Source: Blastococcus aggregatus (GTDB taxonomy: Bacteria; Actinomycetota; Actinomycetes; Mycobacteriales; Geodermatophilaceae). From it: a stretch of 64,000 nucleotides of DNA. The DNA lies in contig NZ_OBQI01000002.1 of NCBI RefSeq assembly GCF_900221005.1, positions 248,001 through 312,000 on the forward strand, in the 5' to 3' direction. Both the position numbers and the translations under genes were made by a program. Below are positions 59,644-64,000 of the stretch, one piece after another. The notes beneath the pieces are model-generated. The model saw only the letters and a program-made list of their open reading frames with translations, did no database searches and was not told where the DNA came from. Each line of letters begins with the position of its first letter. The stretch's first letter is position 1.

Positions 59644-60728
59644 AGGCCGAGCTGGGCAGCCGCCGCGGCCGCGTCGACGGGGATCGTGACCGGAGCAGGT
59701 GCGCCGGAGATGGCCCACTCGGGGTCCTTGAGCCCGTTGCCGGTGACCGTGCAGACGATCCGCTGGCCGGGCTCGAGCTCGCCCGCGGCGTGCACCTGCA
59801 GCAGACCCGCCACCGAGGCCGCCGACGCGGGCTCGACGAAGACCGCCTCGCTGCGGGCCAGCAGCCGGTAGGCCGAGAGGATCGCCCGGTCGGTGACGGC
59901 GTCGATCCGGCCGCCGGACTCGTCCCGGGCGGCGAGCGCCTTGGTCCAGGAGGCCGGGTTGCCGATCCGGATCGCGGTGGCGATCGTGCTCGGGTTCTCG
60001 ACCACGGCCCCGTTCACGATCGGTGCGGCGCCCGCGGCCTGGAAGCCCCACATCCGCGGGGTGCGGGTGGCAGGGCCGGGGGCCGCGGAATCGGTGCGGT
60101 ACTCGCGGTAGCCCTGCCAGTAGGCGGTGATGTTGCCGGCGTTGCCGACCGGGAGGCAGTGGATGTCGGGAGCATCGCCGAGCACGTCGACGATCTCGAA
60201 CGACGCCGTCTTCTGGCCCTCGATGCGGTACTGGTTGACGCTGTTGACCAGGCTCACCGGGTAGTCGATGGCGAGCTTGCTGGCCAGCGCCAGGCAGTCG
60301 TCGAAGTTGCCCTCGACCTGCAGCAGCTGAGCGCCGTGCACGAGCGCCTGGGCCAGCTTCCCCATCGCGATCTTGCCCTGGGGCACGAGCACGGCGCAGG
60401 TGATGCCGGCGCGGGCGGCGTAGGCGGCGGCGCTGGCACTGGTGTTGCCGGTGGAGGCGCAGATGACCGCCTTGGCGCCCTCCTCGACGGCCTTGGTGAT
60501 GGCCATCGTCATGCCGCGGTCCTTGAACGACCCGGTCGGGTTGAGGCCCTCGACCTTGAGGTAGACGTCGCAGCCGGTCCGGCGGGACAGCTCGGGCGCG
60601 GGCAGCAGCGGGGTGTTGCCCTCCTGGAGGGTGACCACGGGCGTCGCCTCGCTCACGGGCAGCCGCGACCGGTAGGCCTCGATGAGCCCCGGCCACCCCG
60701 GGGAGACGTTCGCCTTGGTGACGCTCAT
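59640..60728 (-). CDS. thrC: Threonine synthase
   Basis: PLP enzyme that converts O-phosphohomoserine to threonine. The 362-residue protein has the PLP lysine in [15 protein letters not shown] (about 70), [17 protein letters not shown] and the phosphate-binding [11 protein letters not shown]. It is the compact form without the N-terminal extension of plant-type enzymes. ATG 60728 overlaps the hom stop (ATGA). Confidence 0.96.
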   Translation of the reverse strand: MSVTKANVSPGWPGLIEAYRSRLPVSEATPVVTLQEGNTPLLPAPELSRRTGCDVYLKVEGLNPTGSFKDRGMTMAITKAVEEGAKAVICASTGNTSASAAAYAARAGITCAVLVPQGKIAMGKLAQALVHGAQLLQVEGNFDDCLALASKLAIDYPVSLVNSVNQYRIEGQKTASFEIVDVLGDAPDIHCLPVGNAGNITAYWQGYREYRTDSAAPGPATRTPRMWGFQAAGAAPIVNGAVVENPSTIATAIRIGNPASWTKALAARDESGGRIDAVTDRAILSAYRLLARSEAVFVEPASAASVAGLLQVHAAGELEPGQRIVCTVTGNGLKDPEWAISGAPAPVTIPVDAAAAAAQLGL

Positions 60729-62032
60729 GAGAGACCTTCCACGCGCAGGACGCTGGTGACGCCGCGGACCGCGGGCATGTCCCGCAGGGCGGCGATGGTG
60801 GCGGACAGCGCCGCGTCGGGCGCGCTGTGGGTGACGATGACCAGCGTGGCGGCGTCGCCCCGGCCGGTCTGGCGGACCGTGGAGATGCTCACGTCCTGCC
60901 GCGCGAACTCCTGCGCGACGGCGGCGAGCACGCCCGGGCGGTCGGCCACGTCGAGGCTCACGTGGTACCGCGTCGGGGTCTCGGCCATCGGGCGGATCGC
61001 GAGGTCGGCGTACCCGGTCGGGCCCTGGCCGGAGGCTCCGGCGACCCGGTTGCGCGCCACGGCCACGAGGTCGCCGAGGACGGCGCTCGCGGTGGGCTCT
61101 CCCCCGGCGCCCTGGCCGTAGAACATCAGCTGCCCGGCGGCCTCGGCCTCGACGAAGACGGCGTTGAAGGCGCCGCCGACCGCGGCGAGCGGGTGGGTCG
61201 TGGGGATCATCGCGGGGTGCACCCGGACGGCCACGGTGTCCGTGCCGGCGCCGTTGGGCACCCGCTCGCAGATGGCCAGCAGCTTGACGGTGCAGCCGAT
61301 CTCGGCGGCGCGGGCGACGTCGGTCGCCGACACCGCGGAGATGCCCTCGCGGTAGACGTCGGCGGAGGACACCGGCGTGTGGAAGGCCAGCGACGCGAGG
61401 ATCGCCGCCTTCGCCGCGGCGTCGAAGCCGTCGACGTCGGCGGTCGGGTCCGCCTCGGCGTAGCCCAGCTCGGTGGCCTCGGCGAGCGCCTCGGCGAAGC
61501 CCGCGCCGGTCTCGGCCATGCGCGACAGGATGTAGTTGGTCGTCCCGTTGACGATGCCGACGACCCGGCGCAGCTGGTCGCCGGCCAGCGACTCGCGCAG
61601 CGGCCGCAGCAGCGGGATGGCGCCGGCGACGGCGGCCTCGTAGTAGAGGTCGACGCCGGCCTCGGCGGCCGCGGCGTGCAGCGCGGGCCCGTCCTCGGCC
61701 AGCAGCGCCTTGTTCGCGCTCACCACGGACTTGCCCGACGCGAAGGCCGCGTACATGAGGCTGCGGGCCGGCTCGATGCCGCCGATGACCTCGACGACGA
61801 GGTCGACGTCGTCCCGGGCCACCAGCGCGGCGGCGTCGGTGGTCAGCAGGTGCTGCGGCACGTCGGGGTGGTGCGCCGGGCGGCGGACGGCGATGCCGAC
61901 GACCTCGACCGGCCGGCCGATGCGGGCGGTCAGGTCATCGGCCTGGTCCTCGATCAACCGCAGGACGGCGCTGCCGACGGTGCCGCAGCCGAGCAGCGCG
62001 ACCCGCAGGGGGACGGGCGGGGCGGCGGTCAC
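60725..62032 (-). CDS. hom: Homoserine dehydrogenase
   Basis: Reduces aspartate semialdehyde to homoserine. The 435-residue protein has a Rossmann start [17 protein letters not shown], catalytic domain segments [21 protein letters not shown] and [15 protein letters not shown], and a C-terminal ACT domain (from about 355, [19 protein letters not shown]) for threonine feedback. GTG 62032 overlaps the lysA stop. Called thrA in mycobacteria; it has no aspartokinase domain. Confidence 0.96.
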   Translation of the reverse strand: MTAAPPVPLRVALLGCGTVGSAVLRLIEDQADDLTARIGRPVEVVGIAVRRPAHHPDVPQHLLTTDAAALVARDDVDLVVEVIGGIEPARSLMYAAFASGKSVVSANKALLAEDGPALHAAAAEAGVDLYYEAAVAGAIPLLRPLRESLAGDQLRRVVGIVNGTTNYILSRMAETGAGFAEALAEATELGYAEADPTADVDGFDAAAKAAILASLAFHTPVSSADVYREGISAVSATDVARAAEIGCTVKLLAICERVPNGAGTDTVAVRVHPAMIPTTHPLAAVGGAFNAVFVEAEAAGQLMFYGQGAGGEPTASAVLGDLVAVARNRVAGASGQGPTGYADLAIRPMAETPTRYHVSLDVADRPGVLAAVAQEFARQDVSISTVRQTGRGDAATLVIVTHSAPDAALSATIAALRDMPAVRGVTSVLRVEGLS

Positions 62033-63522
62033 GAACGGGCTCCCGCGGCGTGCTCGGGGGCCGGCTGGTCGGGCGCCGGGGACGGCGCGGGCCTGTCTGC
62101 GAGGACGGCATCGAGGGCGAACACGTCCGACAGTGTCTGCCGTCGCACGATCTCCGTCGCAACGCCGTCCCGTACCGCGACCACCGGCGGCTTGAGCAGG
62201 TAGTTGTAGTTGCTCGCCATCGACCAGCAGTACGCGCCGGTGGCGGCGACCGCCAGCAGGTCGCCGGGGGCGACGTCGGAGGGCAGCCACAGGTCGCGCA
62301 CGAGGATGTCGCCGCTCTCGCAGTGCTTCCCGACGACCCGGCACAGCGCCGGGGGGGCGTCGGAGGTGCGGTTGGCCAGCACGCAGGTGTAGTCGGCGTC
62401 GTAGAGCGCGGTGCGGATGTTGTCGCTCATCCCGCCGTCGACCGAGACGTAGTTGCGCACCGGCGGGGTGCCCGGGCCGCCGCCGGCACCGAGGCGGACA
62501 GGCTTGATCGTGCCGATCTCGTACAGCGTGACCGTGCCCGGGCCGGCGATCGCGCGACCCGGCTCGACCGCCAGTCGCGGCACCGGCAGCCCGAGTGCGG
62601 CGCACTCCGCAGCGACGACGGTCCGGAGCTTCGCCGCGACGTCGCCGGGGCTGACCGGGTCGTCGTCGGCCAGGTAGGCGATGCCGAAGCCGCCGCCGAG
62701 GTTCAGTTCCCCCAGCAGCTCGCCGGTCGCCTGGTGGATCTGGCCCATCAGGCCGACGACGCGGTGCGCGGCCGCCTCGAAGCCCGCGGTGTCGAAGATC
62801 TGCGAGCCGATGTGGCTGTGCAGGCCGGCCAACCGCAGCGCCGGCTCGCGGATGACCCGCACCGCGGCGGTCAGGGCGTCGCCGGTGGCCAGCGAGAAGC
62901 CGAACTTCTGGTCCTCGTGCGCGGTGGCGATGAACTCGTGGGTGTGCGCCTCGATGCCGACCGTGGCGCGGATGAGCACCGGCACCGGCGCCCCGCCGGC
63001 GGCGACGCGTGCGGCGGCGAGCGGCGCCAGCCGGTCGATCTCGTCGAAGGAGTCGAGCACCACGTGCCCGATCCCCGAGTCGACCGCGAGCCGCAGCTCG
63101 ACGAGCGACTTGTTGTTGCCGTGCAGCGCGATCCGCTCGGCCGGGAAGCCGGCCGCCAGCGCCAGGGCCAGCTCGTTGCCGCTGCAGGCGTCGAGGTGCA
63201 GGCCGTCCTCGGCGATCCACCGGGCCACCTGGCCGCAGAGGAACGCCTTGGAGGCGTAGTGCACGTCGGCGCCGTGGAACGCGGTCGCGAAGTCGGCCGC
63301 GCGGCTCCGGAAGTCGCCCTCGTCGAGGACGAACAGCGGCGTGCCGTGCTCGCGGGCCAGGTCGGTGACCGCGCGGCCGGCCAGGTGCAGCTCGCCGTCC
63401 ACCCGGGTGGCCGACCGCGGCCAGACGTGCGCGTCGAGGGCGCCCAGCTCCGCCGGCGGTGCGCCGGCGCCCGTCGGCTGCTGGATGCTGCCGTGCAGCG
63501 GACCGGCCGGGTGCGCTCTCAC
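62029..63522 (-). CDS. lysA: Diaminopimelate decarboxylase
   Basis: Final step of lysine synthesis, acting on meso-diaminopimelate, with PLP. The 497-residue protein has the PLP lysine in [10 protein letters not shown] (about 85), [19 protein letters not shown], and the CESGD segment whose Cys/Glu bind substrate from the partner subunit. A Pro/Ala-rich tail of about 20 residues follows the normal end. GTG 63522 overlaps the argS stop. Order argS-lysA-hom is as in M. tuberculosis. Confidence 0.96.
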   Translation of the reverse strand: MRAHPAGPLHGSIQQPTGAGAPPAELGALDAHVWPRSATRVDGELHLAGRAVTDLAREHGTPLFVLDEGDFRSRAADFATAFHGADVHYASKAFLCGQVARWIAEDGLHLDACSGNELALALAAGFPAERIALHGNNKSLVELRLAVDSGIGHVVLDSFDEIDRLAPLAAARVAAGGAPVPVLIRATVGIEAHTHEFIATAHEDQKFGFSLATGDALTAAVRVIREPALRLAGLHSHIGSQIFDTAGFEAAAHRVVGLMGQIHQATGELLGELNLGGGFGIAYLADDDPVSPGDVAAKLRTVVAAECAALGLPVPRLAVEPGRAIAGPGTVTLYEIGTIKPVRLGAGGGPGTPPVRNYVSVDGGMSDNIRTALYDADYTCVLANRTSDAPPALCRVVGKHCESGDILVRDLWLPSDVAPGDLLAVAATGAYCWSMASNYNYLLKPPVVAVRDGVATEIVRRQTLSDVFALDAVLADRPAPSPAPDQPAPEHAAGARS

Positions 63523-64000
63523 ATCCGCTCCGGGGCGGTCACGCCGAGCACGTCGAGGCCGTTGCGGAGCACCGTCGCGGTGGCGGCGCACAGCCACAGG
63601 CGGGCGGTGGTCAGCGACGTCGCCTCCTCGTCACCGCGCGGCAGCACGCGACACGAGTCGTAGAAGCGGTGGTAGGTGCCGGCCAGCTCCTCGAGGTACC
63701 GGGCCACCCGGTGCGGTGCGCGCAGCTCGGCGGCGGAGGCGAGCACCCGGGGGAACTCGCCGATCGCGCGGAGCAGGTCGCTCTCCCGCGGGTGTGCCAG
63801 CGCCGCGACGTCGACGTCCGCGGCCTCGCCGAGGGGCAGGCCCAGATCGGCGGCGTTGCGCAGCAGCGAGGAGATGCGCGCGTGCGCGTACTGGACGTAG
63901 AAGACCGGGTTGTCGTTGGTCTTCCGGCTCCAGAGGTCGGCGTCGATGTCGATCTGCTGGTCCACCGAGGCGCGGGCCAGCGCGTAGCGGGCCGCATCGA
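63519..64000 (-). CDS. argS: Arginyl-tRNA synthetase, C-terminal part only (runs off right edge)
   Basis: About 160 C-terminal residues are present. They include [19 protein letters not shown] and [26 protein letters not shown], the end of the catalytic domain typical of ArgRS, followed by the DALR anticodon-binding helices, ending ETAPERM-like (VTAPERM). The N-terminus, with HIGH and KMSKS, lies outside the window. The stop overlaps the lysA GTG. It heads the aspartate-family operon as in other actinobacteria. Confidence 0.95.
   Translation of the reverse strand, partial: DAARYALARASVDQQIDIDADLWSRKTNDNPVFYVQYAHARISSLLRNAADLGLPLGEAADVDVAALAHPRESDLLRAIGEFPRVLASAAELRAPHRVARYLEELAGTYHRFYDSCRVLPRGDEEATSLTTARLWLCAATATVLRNGLDVLGVTAPERM

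Overview
The window is about 64 kb of very high-GC DNA, densely coding, with strong G/C preference at third codon positions, frequent GTG starts and many 4-base GTGA/ATGA gene overlaps. Together with the gene content (NucS mismatch nuclease, GlgE alpha-glucan pathway, MurA with Asp in place of the usual Cys, a PASTA kinase, an actinobacterial-type ATP synthase operon), this points to an actinobacterium. A member of the Geodermatophilaceae or a close relative is my guess, not a demonstrated fact. The core gene order matches, from memory, the Mycobacterium tuberculosis stretch argS-lysA-thrA-thrC-thrB-rho-rpmE-prfA-hemK-Rv1301-Rv1302-Rv1303-atpBEFHAGDC-Rv1312-Rv1314c-murA-nucS-epimerase-fadA4-thioredoxin-glgB-glgE-glgP (about Rv1292 to Rv1328), read here from right to left. 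Genes not in that framework are insertions and are the accessory part of the window.

Layout. 1-511: edge of an unknown gene. 0.6-11.4 kb: glycogen/alpha-glucan block, glgP divergent from glgE-treS-mak-glgB. This is a complete trehalose -> maltose -> maltose-1-phosphate -> linear glucan -> branched glucan route with a phosphorylase for mobilisation; GlgB carries a histone-H1-like N-terminal tail. 11.4-20.6 kb: mixed accessory genes (secreted zinc peptidase, thioredoxin-TPR protein, penicillin acylase, VOC protein, MarR regulator, FAD oxidoreductase, a two-gene membrane unit). 20.6-35.6 kb: acetyl-CoA assimilation block with acetyl-CoA acetyltransferase, tandem 3-hydroxyacyl-CoA dehydrogenase, crotonase, crotonyl-CoA carboxylase/reductase, epimerase, an ethylmalonyl-CoA-mutase-type B12 enzyme and its MeaB GTPase. 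That covers the first half of the ethylmalonyl-CoA pathway; a cobalamin adenosyltransferase lies at 40.7 kb. Interspersed are a DivIVA-like protein, a DUF4397-sortase fusion, nucS, a lipoprotein and a dicarboxylate-type symporter. 35.7-41.7 kb: small protein, murA, a MacB-like ABC pair, the adenosyltransferase and a DUF2550 protein. 41.7-50.2 kb: F1Fo ATP synthase operon, in which atpC is separated from atpD by a terminator-like hairpin and a small reading frame. 50.2-58.4 kb: wecA, tsaC/sua5, PASTA kinase, prmC, prfA, rpmE, rho. 58.7-64.0 kb: argS-lysA-hom-thrC-thrB, an aspartate-family amino-acid operon chained by 4-base overlaps; argS runs off the right edge.

Regulatory signals visible in the sequence: ten genes have a TANNNT hexamer 6-8 nt before the start codon, as expected for leaderless transcripts. 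There are seven strong terminator-like inverted repeats. Where a stem is imperfect, every non-Watson-Crick position is a G.U pair in the sense-strand RNA. A perfect 7-bp-arm operator-like palindrome lies upstream of ccr, and rho has a consensus-like promoter with a leader of about 175 nt. I saw no rRNA or tRNA gene, insertion sequence, prophage or CRISPR array. No stretch over 300 bases lacks a gene, except 42105-42553 if the small frame there is not real.
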